A DNA stretch of 64,000 nucleotides from Cynocephalus volans (taxonomy: Eukaryota; Chordata; Mammalia; Dermoptera; Cynocephalidae). The stretch is from NCBI RefSeq assembly GCF_027409185.1, contig NC_084460.1, positions 62,136,501-62,200,500 of the forward strand, in the 5' to 3' direction. Below the pieces are notes generated by a model. The model made no database searches, had not been told where the DNA came from, and was given only the letters and a program-made list of their open reading frames with translations. Position numbers and translations under genes: made by a program. Shown here in pieces: positions 1 to 12,500 of this stretch (the first letter of the stretch is position 1; every line of letters starts with the position of its first letter).

Positions 1-634
1 GGGAGGGAAGGAAAAGTTACATATATACCCAGACACTAGATTGCCTGATAGAAAACTGTGGCAAGAAGGAAATCTGCTTCTCCTTAGGCCTCTAGCTCTG
101 TGCTTCCCCAGAAGTGAAAGGTGTTGAGACACAGGTGAAACAGGTGCTCCTCACTGGTGCATCTATTGTACACAAAGAAAAACATTATTTTTATATTACA
201 ATAATTTGAAATGTATTCTGGAGTATAATGCAAAATTCAGATGATTTTTTAAAAAGGATAAAACCATAATTTCCCTCCTCTTCTGTCCAGAGGACTCTGG
301 GGAGAACATCCTGAGGTGAGGAGCCCTGTGCACAGACCCTGGAGCACCTTCATCGGTCAGGAGTCATTGTTTTAGCTTCCTAGAAAACATCAGTGATCTC
401 GGGCCATTAGTCTTTACATTCACTCCACAATTTGTTTTTTTTTAAAAAAAAATGTTTTCTGGTTTGACCTCAGACTTAAATTGGCTGAGGTGGGGTCTGG
501 GGTGCCAGGATTTTTCCTTTTTATTTTAATGATTCCAAGGCCTTCACAAAGCAATGGCAACAATCCATACCTGTGTAAAGTATTTTTCACAACAATTTGT
601 TGATATATTTGAGGTGCTTTGTGGGGGGAAAAGA
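1..634. other. Unrecognised mammalian DNA
   Basis: AT-rich sequence with no open frame of note, no splice-bounded exon pattern and no repeat family I recognise. A short oligo(T)/oligo(A) stretch lies near 431-450. Confidence 0.4.
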
Positions 635-725
635 ACCAATATTTACTAAGGCTGTACTCCATGCCCAGCACTGGGGCTACACAGGGAGCAGAACAGACAA
701 CAATCTCGGCCCATGTGGATTTTGC
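635..725 (-). repeat. L2 LINE 3' fragment
   Basis: The stretch reading CAGCACTGGGGCTACACAGG followed by GAGCAGAACAGACA is the reverse complement of the well-known L2 3' region (GTTTTGTTCACTGCTGTATCCCC type). It is short and diverged, with no coding content. Confidence 0.6.
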
Positions 726-945
726 ATACCAGAGGCTGACATTTACTGAAGGCCTTATCTGTGTCTCCTGTTAACCTTAAGCCAGCAAAGAGTGGCAGGA
801 GATAGTTAGGACACTACTAACATTAAGTTGAATCATGTAAAATTATAATTTTTCCAAGTCAAAAATAGTAGGATATTGGAAATTTCACATGGTTCAAATT
901 AATAGCTACATAATGGAGCAGGTTTCATATGCTTAGAACTAGGTT

Positions 946-1003
946 AGGCTCTATTCCATTTTACAGGTGATGAAAGGCCAGATGAGGGGAGGGCAGAGAG
1001 ACA
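946..1003 (-). repeat. Possible MIR core fragment
   Basis: ATTCCATTTTACAGGTGATG followed by a purine-rich AGAGGGGA..GAGAGAC stretch resembles the antisense MIR core (ATTTTACAGATGAGGAAACTGAG). Very short, so a chance match cannot be excluded. Confidence 0.4.
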
Positions 1004-1989
1004 CAAATGGCTTGCTTCTGGAATGGTGACTGGACTTTGGGCTTGGACCAAAATATGGACTAATGACTATGAAGGGAGAAGGAAATGGGAGGTAAGCACA
1101 GACCAACTCCTTCTGCCTACAAGATTTGAGCAACTCTAATGTGTCAGTAACTAAGGACTCATTTAAAAGGTTGCCAAGTCCCTGACACTCTGAAGGTGCC
1201 ACAGCCAATCACCGTTGCTCAGGAGGACAATTGGTATCACACAGATGACACAGGCTTGGTCCCTGCAGGCTCAGGATTCCATGAAGGACCCTATCACTTA
1301 TCTCCTTAGGTAGGATGCTAGTGCTGAGTCGATAACCTACTTTTAGGAAATTAATTTCTATATCACATAATTCACTGTATTAAATAAAAATGGCTACTTT
1401 CAGAAGGATCTCTACTGAAATATGAAATATGAAATATGAAAAATTCTGCTTTTCTCTTCCCCTTCCTTCAGTGTTACTCCGAGATAGCTGTGAACTCCTA
1501 GGATCCCTTCCCCTTCCTTCTGTGTTACTCTGAGATAGCTGTGAACTCCTAAGACCCCAAGAAGGCCTTTATTTTATTCAGTAATGTCTTAAAGACAAGT
1601 AGGTTTAAATACCTCCCTGAGGTGTTCTCACTAGTGAATGTCCCAAAGGAGTCACTCTTGAGGCCTTTGAAGCTGTCCTCCTCCCTAACCCAGCCACCCC
1701 ACCAGGAAGTTAGCAGCCAGGCAAAGCACAGCTATTCACCAGCTCTGGTTGGCCCGACGCACAGGCTGGGTGCTGGATGAGGCTGGAAGTATAAGATAAA
1801 ATGGTATTTTAGCAATCTGGTATTTGTACTTATGAAGTAACAATGTATTCAATCCCAAGGTGAACCTCTGCTATGGTTTTATTTATAGCTGTTTTTAAAA
1901 AAAGTTCTTTTGAGACCAGGCCTGTAGTATAATTTTAAGTGTATGCAAGTTTGTTAATAATCAGAGTAATAAAATTCAATCTTTTTTCC
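1004..1989. other. Unrecognised DNA with a short tandem duplication
   Basis: No repeat family or gene recognised. It contains a direct duplication (separate entry) and a small run of about three GAAATAT units near 1416-1440. Confidence 0.35.
1456..1551. repeat. 51-bp-period tandem duplication
   Basis: Positions 1456-1500 recur at 1507-1551, 45 bp with two substitutions (CTTCA/CTTCT and CCGAG/CTGAG), at a period of 51 bp. The unit starts with a CCTT-rich pyrimidine tract and ends in GTGAACTCCTA. It is a local duplication of single-copy-looking sequence. Confidence 0.85.
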
Positions 1990-2997
1990 TTAAAATATTT
2001 TTCCATTATTGTTGAGGAAATAGAGTGAAATTAGCAGATTTAAAGTATGCTATTTTATGTGTTTTGATAAATGTATATATCCTTGTAATTCACAGCCTAT
2101 GATAAAGCTATCATAAAAAGTTTATTTTAATTAAACAGAAAGTTCTCTCATGGTCCGCCTTGCATTTCAATCTCATCCATCTCCTATAAGGCAACTACCA
2201 TTCTGATTTCTATCACCAAAGATGGTCCTTCCTTGTCTGGAATGTCAGATGAATGGATTCAAAGAGCACATGCTCTTTTCTGTCTTTCTTCACTCAACAT
2301 AATGCTCTTGAGATTCACCCATATTGTTGCAGATATCAGTAGTTTGTACTTCTGATTGATGAGTAGTATTCCATTGTATGGGTATGCTACAATTTGTTTC
2401 TATATTCAAGAGGTGAAGTACATTTATAGTACTTTTAGTTTTGGGGTATTCTGAATAAAGTTTCTAATAAATATTTGCATAGAGGTTTTTAATGGGCAAA
2501 TGTTTTCTAGGTATCTAGGTTAAATATTTGGGAGCGGGATATTCTGGTCATAAGCTAAATGTAAGTTTTAACTTCATAAAAAAATGCTAAGGTGTTTTCC
2601 AAAGTAGTTGTATCATTTTGCATTCCCACTGGGAAAGTATGAGAATTACAGTTGCTCTGAATCTTCACTCTCACTTGATACTGTCTTTTTCAGTTTAGTC
2701 ATTGAGAATATGTGTAGTGGTGTACTGTGTTATATTGTGTTTTAATTTGCATTTCCCTAATGAATAGTAATTTTGAGCATCCTTTCATGTAATTATTTGC
2801 TATCTATATATCTTTTTAGTTAAGTGTTTACTCAAATCTTTGCAAACTTTTTTATTGGACAATTATGATTTTCTTATTAAATTGTGTTAATTTATGTGTT
2901 CTGGATATGAGTCATAACCAGATATGTGTTTTTGCAAATATTTCCTCCCAAACTGTAGCTCCTTTTTAAGTTTCTTAACAGTGTCCTTCATGTATTC
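1990..2997 (-). mobile_element. Old L1 (L1M type), 3' end, antisense
   Basis: Read on the minus strand, this is the last part of LINE-1 ORF2 followed by a 3' UTR. Recognisable landmarks include the antisense form of the 'CAATGGAATACTACTC' segment near 2365-2380, the 'CATTTCCCTAATGA' segment near 2750, and the zinc-knuckle-to-C-terminus block. It is diverged, has many stops, and is 5' truncated. It abuts a second L1 fragment at about 2998. It contributes no functional protein. Confidence 0.8.
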
Positions 2998-3857
2998 TAA
3001 GTGAAATAACCCAGACATAGAATAGTATTCCATTGAGTGTATTTATTACATTTTTCTTATCCAGTCATCTCTCAATGGACATTTATGTTTATTCCAACTC
3101 TTGGCTATTGCACATAGAGCTGCAGTAAACACGGAGGGTACAGGTATCCCTTTGACATGATTATTTCCATTCCTTTGGGTATATACCCAGTAATGCGATT
3201 GCTGGATCATATGACAGTTCTATCAGTAGTTGTTTGAGCAACCTCCATACGGTTTTTCATAATGGCTGCACTAATTTACAGTCCCACCAACAGTGTGGGA
3301 AGGTTCCCCTTTTTCCACATTCTTGCCAGCATTTGTATTCTGTCTTTTTGATGATAGCCAGTCTAACTGGGGTGAGATGATATCTTAATGTGGTTTTGAT
3401 TTGCATTTCCCTGACACTGAGTGATGTTGAGTATTTTTTCATGTCTGTTGGTCACTTTTACATCTTCATACAAGAAATGTTTAGTCAGCTCCTTTGTTTA
3501 TTTTTTAATTGGGTTACTTGTTTTCATACTGTTGAGTTGTTTGAGATCTTTGTATATTCTCTATATTAATCCTTTTTCAGATGCATAGTTTGCAAATATT
3601 TTCTCCCATTTTGTAGGTTGTTGTTTCACTCTGTTAATTGTTTTTTTTTGCTGTGCAGAAGCTTTTTAGTTTGATATAATCCCATTTGCTTATTTTTTCT
3701 TTTGTTGTCTGTGCTTTTGAGGTCTTATTCATAAAGTCTTTGCCCAGTCCTATATCCTGAAGTGTTTCCCATATGTTTTCTTTTAGGAGTTTTATAGTTT
3801 CAGGTCTTACATTTAAGTCTTCAATACATTTTGAGTTGGCTTTGGTATATGGTGAAA
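2998..3857 (-). mobile_element. L1 fragment, ORF2 C-terminal part, antisense
   Basis: The minus strand encodes diverged ORF2p C-terminal sequence. One open piece reads [15 protein letters not shown] followed by [11 protein letters not shown] (about 3257-3442), and another reads PYTKANSK...[10 protein letters not shown] (about 3634-3857). A ~25-bp patch at 2998-3022 matches the same L1 in the opposite (sense) direction. At 3857/3858 the element flips abruptly to the plus orientation. I read this and the next entry as one L1 insertion with a 5' inversion of the twin-priming type. In that model this is the 3' segment, but its true 3' UTR and poly(A) are missing. Confidence 0.8.
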
Positions 3858-6602
3858 GGTGTTCAAAAGGCAAAGACAAAGAGGGAATCCTAAAAACAGC
3901 AAGAGAAAAATATCAAATCACTTATAAGAGAATCCCTATCAGACTAACATAAGAATCCTCAACACAAACTCCACAGGCCAGAAGAGATCGGAGTAATATA
4001 TTCAAAATATTAGAAGAAAAACTGTCAGCCAAAAATACTTTACCCAGCAAGGCTATCCTTCAGAAATGAAGGGGAAATAGTATATTTCCCAGTCAAACTG
4101 CAGGAGTTCACCCACACACAACCATCTCTACAAGAAATCCTTAAGGGAGTCCTGAACTTGGAACCCCCAAAACAAAAATCATCACTATGAAGAATAAACA
4201 CCACTGGTATAGCAGAAATGCAAATGAGAAAGAGAAAAAACTGTACCATACCACCTCAAAAAAAAAAAAAAAAAAAAAAACTGAAGACAAACAATTAAAG
4301 GAAACAAAAGGAACAAAAGATATTTAAATTAACCATAGGAAAAGCAATTAAATGACAGGAGTAAGACAGTAACTCTCAATAACAACCCTAAATGTAAATG
4401 GACTGAATTCCACACTGAAAGACAGAGACTGACTGACTGGATTAAAAAGCTAGACCCAATATATGCTGTCTTCAAGAGACTCACCTCACTCATAAAGACA
4501 CACAGACTAATAGTGAAGGGAGAGAAAAATATATACAACATAAATGGAAACCAAAAACGAGCAGGAGTAGCTATTCCTATATCAGATAAAATAGACTTTA
4601 AACCAAAAACCACGAAAAGAGACAAAGAAGGCCATTATATAATGGTAAAGGTATCTATACAGCAAGAAGACATACCAGTCATGAATATATATGCACCCAA
4701 CACCAGAGCATCCAGATACATAAAGCAAACACTATTTGACCTAAAGAAAGAGATAGGCCCCCATATGATGGTAGCTGGAGACCTAAACACACCTCTCTCA
4801 GCATTAGACAGATCATCTAGATCACAAATCAGCAGAGAAACATAGGATTTAAACTACACTTTAGACCAATTGGACCTGACAGATATCCACAGAACATTTC
4901 ATCCAACAACTAGAGTATGCATTCTTCTTACCAGCACATGGAACTTTCTCTAGGATAGACCACAAGTTAGATCACAAATCACGTCTCAACAAATTTTTAA
5001 AAATTGACATCATTTCAAGTATCTTTTCAGAACACAATGGATTAAAACTAGAAATCAATAACAAATGAAACTCTGGAAAATATACAAACACATGGAAATT
5101 AAATAGCATCCTTCTTAACAACCCATAGGTCAAGAAATTAAACAGGAAATCAAAAATTTCCTGACACTAATGAAAATAAAAACACAGCATACCAAAAACT
5201 GAGTGATACAGCAAAAGCAATTATAAGAGGGAAGTTTATTACAATAAATGCTTATTTCAAAAGAATAGAAAGTTTTCAAATAAATGACATAATGCTACAC
5301 CTCAAAGAACTAGAAAAACAAGAAAAATTCAACCCCAAAGTTAGTAGATGGAAAGAAATAATTAAGATCAGAGCAGAAAAAAATGAAATAGAGACCCTCA
5401 AAAATGATACAAAAGATTAAGGAAATGAAAAGTTGGGTTTTTGAGAAGATAAACAAAATAGACAAGCCTTTAGCTAAGCTAAGTAAACAAAGAAGAGAGA
5501 AAACCCAAATAACAAAAATAAGTAATGAAAGAGGATACATTACAACTGTTACCACAGAAATACAAAGAATCATTAGCAACTATTACAAATAACTATAAAC
5601 CAAAAAGTTTGAAAACCTGGAGGAAATGGATGAAATTTCTCAACACATACAAATTACCAAGACTGAACCAACAAGACATAGAAAACCTGAACCCATAACA
5701 AGCAATGAGATTGAAGCAGTAATCAGAAGTCTCCCAACAAAGAAAAGCCCAGGACTGGAAAACTTTACTGCTGAATTCTAACAGGCCTTTAAAGAGGAAT
5801 TAATATGAATTCTCTTCAGACTACTGCAAAAACCTGAAACAGAGGCCATCCTCCCAAACTTATTTTATGAGGCCAGCATCACCCTGATACTAAAACCAGC
5901 CAAAGATACAACAACAACAACAAATCTACAGACCAATATCTTTGATGAACATAGATGCAAAAATCCTGAACAAAATATTAGCAATCAGAATACAGCAACA
6001 CATCAAAAAAATTATACAACATGACCAAGTGGGATTCATCCCTGAGGTGCAAGGATGGTTAAACATATGCAAGTCAATAAATGTAATACACCAAATCAAC
6101 CAAATCAAGGGCAAAAACCATATGATTATCTCAATAGATGCAGAAAAAGCATTTGGCAAAATTCAGCGTCCCTTCATGACAGACTCTTAGCAAATTAGGT
6201 ATAGAAGGAAAGTATCTCAATACAATAAAAGCCATATTGACAAAACCAATATCATATAAGGACAGGAAGAAGGCAAGAATGTCTGCTATCACCACTCCTA
6301 TTTAACATAATATTGAAAGTACTAGCCAGAGCAATCAGGCAAGAGAAAGAAAGAAAATGCATTCAGATTGGAAAAGAAGAAGTCAAACTGTCATTGTTTG
6401 CAGATTACATGATCCTATATAGAGAAAAACCTAAAGACTCTACAAAAAAACTCTCTGAGTTTATAAATGATTTCAGTAAAGTTTCAACTTTAAAAAAACT
6501 GTAGCATTTGTATACTCCAATAACAAACTAGCAAAAAAAGAAATCAAGAGAGCAAGTTCGTTTAAAATAGTCACCAAAAAATAAAATATCTAGTTCATAA
6601 AG
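3858..6602 (+). mobile_element. L1 fragment, ORF1 C-terminus to ORF2 RT, sense (inverted half)
   Basis: The sense strand starts inside the C-terminal part of ORF1 (AAREK-type region, 3885-4080), passes the ORF1-ORF2 spacer with a 23-A run at 4258-4280, and enters ORF2 near 4352. Endonuclease motifs NIYAPN and GDLN are readable at about 4690-4790. The SDH motif near 5026 reads SEH, so its aspartate is replaced. RT-domain pieces lie at 5942-6190 and 6313-6504. The RT active site reads F-A-D-Y (codon TAC at 6406-6408) instead of FADD. Frames are broken by several stops and indels. The copy ends abruptly within RT at about 6602 with no 3' UTR. Confidence 0.85.
4352..6602 (+). pseudogene. L1 ORF2 remnant (endonuclease and RT parts)
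   Basis: ORF2 normally encodes an AP-like endonuclease followed by a reverse transcriptase that together perform target-primed reverse transcription. Here the first in-frame pieces start at the MTG-type initiator near 4352. The longest clean piece is 4513-4845 (110 codons, endonuclease). Stops, indels and the FADD to FADY change make it non-functional. The cysteine-rich C-terminal domain is absent from this half; related sequence lies in the opposite orientation at 2998-3857. Confidence 0.8.
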
Positions 6603-7959
6603 CTGGTGGGTGTGCAAACTGGGAATTAAACTCATGTCTTTTGGTTAAAATTTGATGTTGAATGAACTATATTCCATGACCACTGTTATTGTCATTGTAA
6701 CAATTTTGTTATATTTGTCAAATTTGGTATATTCGTCAGACACATTAAAATTTATAAAATACTTTCACATTTCTCAAATCTATTTCTACTTATTTCAATC
6801 GCACTGTGTAAATTAACACCGTGTTCATTTCTCATCTGGGTCACCTTAACAACCAGTGACTCCTCGACTACTAGCCATGTGTCAAATACGAGCTAACAGA
6901 GAGTGAAAGCTTCAAAGGAAAAGAGAAAAGTAAAAGTCACCCTTTCCTTTTGCTATTGTTGACACACCTTTTACTTCTACATAAATTATAAATATCAAAT
7001 ACATTATTATCTTTTAAACAATCACCTTTCTTTTAAAGAGTTTAAGAAATGAAAAAAGGTAAATTTCTTACTCTTTGTATGCCTAGCAGTTCTCTTTTGA
7101 GCCGTGTTAGGGCCTGAGACAAAAGGAAAAACCAATAATCCCGATCCTATTTAAAAGGTTGACATTTGCTCACCATTAATTTCTTGCATTAACTTTTAAT
7201 TTTTAAAATATTGCATTAAAATGTTGTTTATCTTCATTACTGAGGGTTTTTATCCCTGCCTTAAATTTGCACCTGAAACTAGTGCCTCGCTTGCCTTGCC
7301 CTGGTTCCAGCCTAAATCATTATTCTCAATTGGATGATATATTTTGAGAGTCTCTGTTATATGCTCTCGCATTGAAGTGCTGAGTTTTTTCTGACAGGCC
7401 GTTATTTCGGGGAGGCTCTCGTTGGTCTTGCTGAGGTCTGATGTCAGGCTTTGTTAGGGCAGCTCTCCTTGCCCCTAGGCACTGCCTTTTGTTGTCTCCA
7501 CTGAATGCTCAGAGTGTTCAGCAAGGCCCCTCCACTTGGGTTAGTATGAATTCCAGCAACTCCCACCTTAACATATTAAGTTAAAAAAATCATTAATCCA
7601 TAATGACATTCAAAAATAAGGGAAAAAAATTGCCACCATTGCAACTACTTATTATACTCATTATTTACTTCTAAAATTGGTAACTCAAGGGAAAATAGTA
7701 AGCATTTATGTGGCCGTTTTTTGGAGGAACTATAGTTTATTCTCAGTTGACGTGGAAAGGCTCTTTACAGAAAAATACTAGCTAATATAATGATAAAATT
7801 TTTAAATATATGTTTTCAACATCAAGCTAGGATCATTAACCGATGCTGAAACCATTAGGTAAAAGATTAGTCAAGGACAGTATATTTGCATAATATCAAA
7901 GTATGTATCTTCAATAACAGGAGATCTTGATTACTTAAATAAGCAATCAACTGATAATC
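6603..7959. other. Unrecognised AT-rich DNA
   Basis: No gene or named repeat recognised. A slightly more GC-rich patch at 7250-7560 stands out against AT-rich flanks but has no convincing ORF or splice pattern. Confidence 0.35.
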
Positions 7960-8520
7960 CCTTATAGCGGGACAAACTAAAGTAACATCCATATTAATAT
8001 TGATGTGATACAATAAGAAGGACACAGCATCAACTATAAAGAACTTGTGCTAAGTATATGTTACTAAATTTATTCAAGTCTTTAGACCAACTTTCCTGGT
8101 TATAGGAAAGACATGGGATAGTGGAAAATAGGTAGATTATAACATTAAAAGCAATCAGAAAAATTTTAAATGTGGACAGTCTACAAAAAACGGTTTGGCT
8201 TTATTAAAAATGCAATGTCCTGAGTGAAAAGAGGGAAAGCTCACTACTACAGCTTAAATGAGATTCAAGAGACATGATGTTAAAATGCAATGCAGAAAAC
8301 TTGATTCCGGTTTGAAATCAAACAACTATAAAAAGATATATTTCGAAAACTGAAGAAATTTGGATAAGCGCTAGCTATTAGTTTATATTAGAGAATGGTA
8401 GTTACTTTCTTTTAAGGTATAATAATGGTATTGTGGTAATATGAGAGAATGACCTCATTTTCAGGAGATACCTAATGGAGTATTTAATGGTAAAATGTCA
8501 TGATATCTTCAATTTACACC
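7960..8520 (+). repeat. Ancient interspersed repeat, family not named
   Basis: The block ending AATGGTATTGTGGTAATATG, AGAGAATGACCTCATTTTCA and GGAGATACCTAATGGAGTAT reads like the 3' part of an old mammal-wide dispersed repeat I have seen in other genomes, but I cannot name the family with confidence. It is heavily diverged and has no ORF. Confidence 0.35.
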
Positions 8521-8639
8521 ACACCCACACTCACACACACAAATAGCCATTGCACATGAGCCTTTGAAAAAATCTAGATTCATAGGCTGACTTACTTCCT
8601 TATCTCTGTATATATTATATTCTGCCCCTTTGCAACACT

Positions 8640-8965
8640 CTTTTATGTATATGGACTGCCCCAGGTGGCCTAATTTTTCTGGAAGATGTCTGACTCTCTT
8701 TGAGGACCCTGCCCAAACCCTCTCCTGTGAAGTTAGTTTGCCTTCCCCAGTGAAGGCAGGTTGTTCCTTCCTCTGTGATCCCAACACCATTGGACATAAT
8801 TCTGTTGCAGCATTTACTACACTGAAAAATTCTCCATATCAATCAACTCCTTCAAGATAGGAACTATTTCTTATTTACCTTTACTGTCTAGCACCTGCCA
8901 GAGTGCTCAGCCCATAGTATAGTAGCTCTAAAAGGGTAAAATGAATCAACAGATAAATGAATGTC
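8640..8965 (+). repeat. L2 LINE 3' end
   Basis: Sense L2 tail: the CTGTCTAGCACCTGCCAGAG / TGCTCAGCCCATAGTATAGT block followed by an ATAAATGAATG terminus matches the typical L2 ending (AGTGCCTGGCACATAGTAGG type). The upstream part to about 8640 fits the preceding L2 3' UTR more loosely. Diverged, no coding capacity. Confidence 0.65.
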
Positions 8966-10439
8966 AAAAATAGAGCTCTAGAAGTTTGCAGGACTTACCA
9001 ATAATAAGACAGAAAATTGGTAACAGAAACTAAAAATCCAGGCACCTGACCACTATGGCTGATACAAACAATGTATTCAACGCATGCTTACACCTTCCTA
9101 GGCATACAAGAGATGAGCATTCCCCAGCCTTGCTGTAGCTGTGCTGGGTTTATCTAACCGTACTGAATGATGTAAGTCACTTTTAGGACTAGTTCTTAAA
9201 AATACCTTCAAAGATCCTAAGTTCTTTGTGTTCTCACTGCAGTGATCTTTGAAACCATGTTTCAAGTGGAATAGCTTCACAATAGAGGAGAGACCCCTAT
9301 GTGAGACTGGATGAGAAATCAACCTTCTTGTGAAGCCACCGAGAGTTGGGGGTTGGTTTGCCACTGCAGCATTATATATTATATCCTGGTTAAAAACTGT
9401 GTTTCAGTGTTCATTTTAGTGCAGCAATTAGGAGACCCTATCAAACACTATGTGCCAAAATGAAGAAATGCATGGAACTGCCTGCGCAGACAGCTGCAGG
9501 ACAGCGTGGGTGGAGAAAGAGGAACTGTGCAGACAAGACAATGGTGTTCTGTTAGGGAGGTAAGGAAAACGGAGGTTGGAAAGTGCTGAAGACAAATTAC
9601 ATGGTCATGGGAACCAGAGGTCCTCTCTGAGAACATTTACCCAACCTTCTCTCCCCTTCCATCTCCTTCCCATTTCATCCATGTGATACAGTGAATATTT
9701 TCTCGAAGGGAATGTAGACAGTTTTAGGCATGGCACATAGGGTCAGGGTGCTATGAGAGAGAAGGTTTATTTCTTTATTCTCCTGGGGCTTTTTAGTCCA
9801 CAATGATGAATATTTGCCAGAAAACTCAGTGACTCTTTACCACTTGCCGAGTATGTGCCCAAAGGATTGAGTTAACACAGAGTGAAGGAATTAAAGGAAA
9901 ACAAGAAATTAAAAGTCAACTCAGATCATTTAGAAAAGGAAATGTAGTTACCCTTTCTAATAAGGAAAATAAAAAATACTTTATAAGGGGTAAGAAAATA
10001 TAAATAGAGATAAAATTATTGCCCACTCCTGTAGTAGACGCATTTGTATTTACCATGGAAACAGTATTTAGAAATTAATAGAGATTAAGTAAATGGATGG
10101 CAGATGGTGAAAGCCAGGTATCCTCACTGTTGCAGTGGGAGGTTATGGATAAACAAGAGAATGACCTAGAATGACCCATTTGGTATGGGCTACAGGTGAA
10201 GACGTCCGTATGAGCTCACACTCAGCTTAATTTAGATACAGATGGTCACCTACAGAAATATGTATAGACAAGTGTGTACACAGGTCAGTACACACACACT
10301 TATCTACCAACTCTGTCAGCTGAGAGGCCCTAGAAACAATGACACCCCAGTAGCAGCGACCAAACCAAATGCCCAGATCTTAATTCCTAATGCAATTCTC
10401 AGATAAGGAACAAGACTTTTTCAAGCTACATAACTTTTT
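8966..10439. other. Unrecognised DNA
   Basis: No gene recognised. Small ORFs on both strands between 9098 and 9636 have no family resemblance. The part from about 10020 to 10400 (TTAATTTAGATACAGATGGT and CTAGAAACAATGACACCCCA) may be an old dispersed repeat that I cannot name. Confidence 0.35.
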
Positions 10440-11240
10440 GTTTGTTTCACTAACTAGTATTTCTAGTGTGATATGAAGTAAGAGTGGTTTCAACTTATTT
10501 GTGCATTTGAAACTAAAGTGTGTCTCTTTTAAGCAGCTTATAGTTGAATCATGTAATTCTTTTAAAAACCTATTCTGCCAGTCTCTGACTTTTGATTGGG
10601 GAATTTGGTCAGTTTACATCTAAAATAACGACTGATCAGTAATGACTGACTCCTGCCATTTTGCTACTTTTTTCCGCATGTCACACCCTTTTTGTTCCTC
10701 ATTTTGTACCATTATTTACGTGTTCAGTTCTTTTGCTGTTGTTTTGTTTTGTGCCATTTTGTTTCTGTTCTCCTTGTCTTTTGTGTGTATCTTTTAGATG
10801 TTTTTCCAGCATTTACAATGGGAATTCCAATTAACATCCTAAATTTATAACAATCTAGTTTGAATTGATACCAACTTAGCTCCAATAACATACAAAAACT
10901 CCACTGCTGTATGACTCCTCCACCCTTCTTCATATTATTATTGTGACAAGTTATATCTTTATACATTATGTGCCATCAACATAGATTTATTATATATAAA
11001 TATATATTTCTTTTAAATAATGTAAGAAATAAACAAACAAAAAAAACTCCAACAGACTGAAAAAAAAATCACCTATGTTGCTACCTTTATTTCTTCATAC
11101 AGCCTTGAGTTATTATTGCCTAGTGTCCTTTCCCTTTAGAATTTCTTAAAGGGCTTCTAGTGATGAACCCTCTCAGTCTTTGTTTATCTGAGAATGTCTT
11201 AATTTCTCCTTTATTTTTGAAGGATAGTTTTGCCAAATAT
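10440..11240 (-). mobile_element. L1M 5' region, antisense, part 1
   Basis: The minus strand begins in the ORF2 N-terminal region (10470-10640, antisense of the 'LTLNVNGLNSP' segment) and proceeds upstream into the long 5' region of an old L1M. It continues after 11673, having been split by the nested L1 insertion at 11256-11658. ORFs are destroyed. Confidence 0.65.
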
Positions 11241-11255
11241 AGAATCCTTGGGTGA

Positions 11256-11658
11256 GTGGATACGGAAAATGTGGTGCATCTACACAATGGAATACTACTC
11301 AGCTATAAAAACGAATGAAATACTGCCATTTGCAACAACATGGATGGACCTTGAGAGAATTATATTAAGTGAAACAAGTCAGGCACAGAAAGAGAAATAC
11401 CACATGTTCTCACTTATTGGTGGGAGCTAAAAATTAATATATAAATTCACACACACACACACACACACAAAAAAAAAAAAAAAAACGGGGGGGGGAGAAG
11501 ATATAACAACCACAATTACTTGAAGTTGATACGACAAGCAAACAGAAAGGACATTGCTGGGGGGGAGGGGGGAGGGAGAAGGGAGGGAGGTTTTGGTGAT
11601 GGGGAGCAATAATCAGCCACAATGTATATCGACAAAATAAAATTAAAAAAAAAAAAAA
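11256..11658 (+). mobile_element. 5'-truncated L1 insertion with intact target-site duplication
   Basis: A ~400-bp L1 tail lies between two identical 15-bp copies of AGAATCCTTGGGTGA at 11241-11255 and 11659-11673. It contains the last ~57 codons of ORF2 (MEYYSAIKTNEILPFATTWM region, stop near 11430), a short 3' UTR with a (CA)n run at about 11449-11468, A- and G-rich tracts (G runs at 11487-11496 and 11560-11590), and a terminal poly(A) from about 11645. The perfect duplication and clean tail mark a comparatively recent insertion into the older antisense L1M. Confidence 0.93.
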
Positions 11659-11673
11659 AGAATCCTTGGGTGA

Positions 11674-12500
11674 AAGGTGTTTTGTTGTTGTTGTTTGATT
11701 TTGCTTTTTAATTTTCTTTCAGCTTTTAAAATATATTATCCCATTCTCTTCTAGCCTTCATGGTTTCTGATGAGAAATCAGCTTTGAATTATACTGACGA
11801 TCTTTTGTACATGGGAAGTTGCTTTTCTCTTGCTGCTTCCTTGTCTCTATCTTTGTTTTTCAAAAGTCTGGTTATCATTTGTTTTGGTGTGGATTTATTT
11901 GAGAGTATTTTACTTGGAGTTTGCTGAGATTCTTTGATTTATAGATTCATATCTTTTACCAAGTTTGGAAAGTTTCTGACCATTCTTTCTTTAAGTATTC
12001 TTTCTTTCCATTTCTTTCTCTTCTCCCCTTCCGGGACTGCCATAATTGTTATGTTGGGACACTTGCTGGTGTCCCCAGGTCCTTCAGGCTCTATTCACTT
12101 TCCTTCATTTGTTTTTTCTTCTTGCTCCTCAGGTTGGATAATTCAATTGCCCCATCTTTAAAGTTGCTGATTTTTTCTTCTGCCTGCTTAAAGCTACTAT
12201 TCAACCTTTCTAGTGAAATTTTCATTTCAGTTATTGTTTTTTTTTTTCTGTTACCAAATTCCAATTTGGTTTTTTAAGTAACTTTTTGTTTTAATGGATA
12301 TTTTCATTTTGTTCATCCATTATTTCCCTTATTTCTTTTAGTTCTCTTTTTCATGGCTCATTCTTCAATTAAGTTTGTTTGGGTATAATCTGCCAATGTT
12401 ATGTGGCATCTTTCTTTGATGATATTAGTCTGTTGTCATTTCTTGGTTACTAGTCTGTCTTTTCTCTCCTGTAATTCTTACCTGTTTATCTTTTGCCTTT
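11674..12500 (-). mobile_element. L1M 5' region, antisense, part 2
   Basis: Continuation of the antisense old L1M after the nested insertion. The sequence TGGTTTCTGATGAGAAATCA, the 'GGTGTGGATTTATTTGAGAG' block and 'CCTCAGGTTGGATAATTCAA' are characteristic of the antisense L1M 5' UTR/5' end. No functional ORF. The boundary at the right is gradual. Confidence 0.65.
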
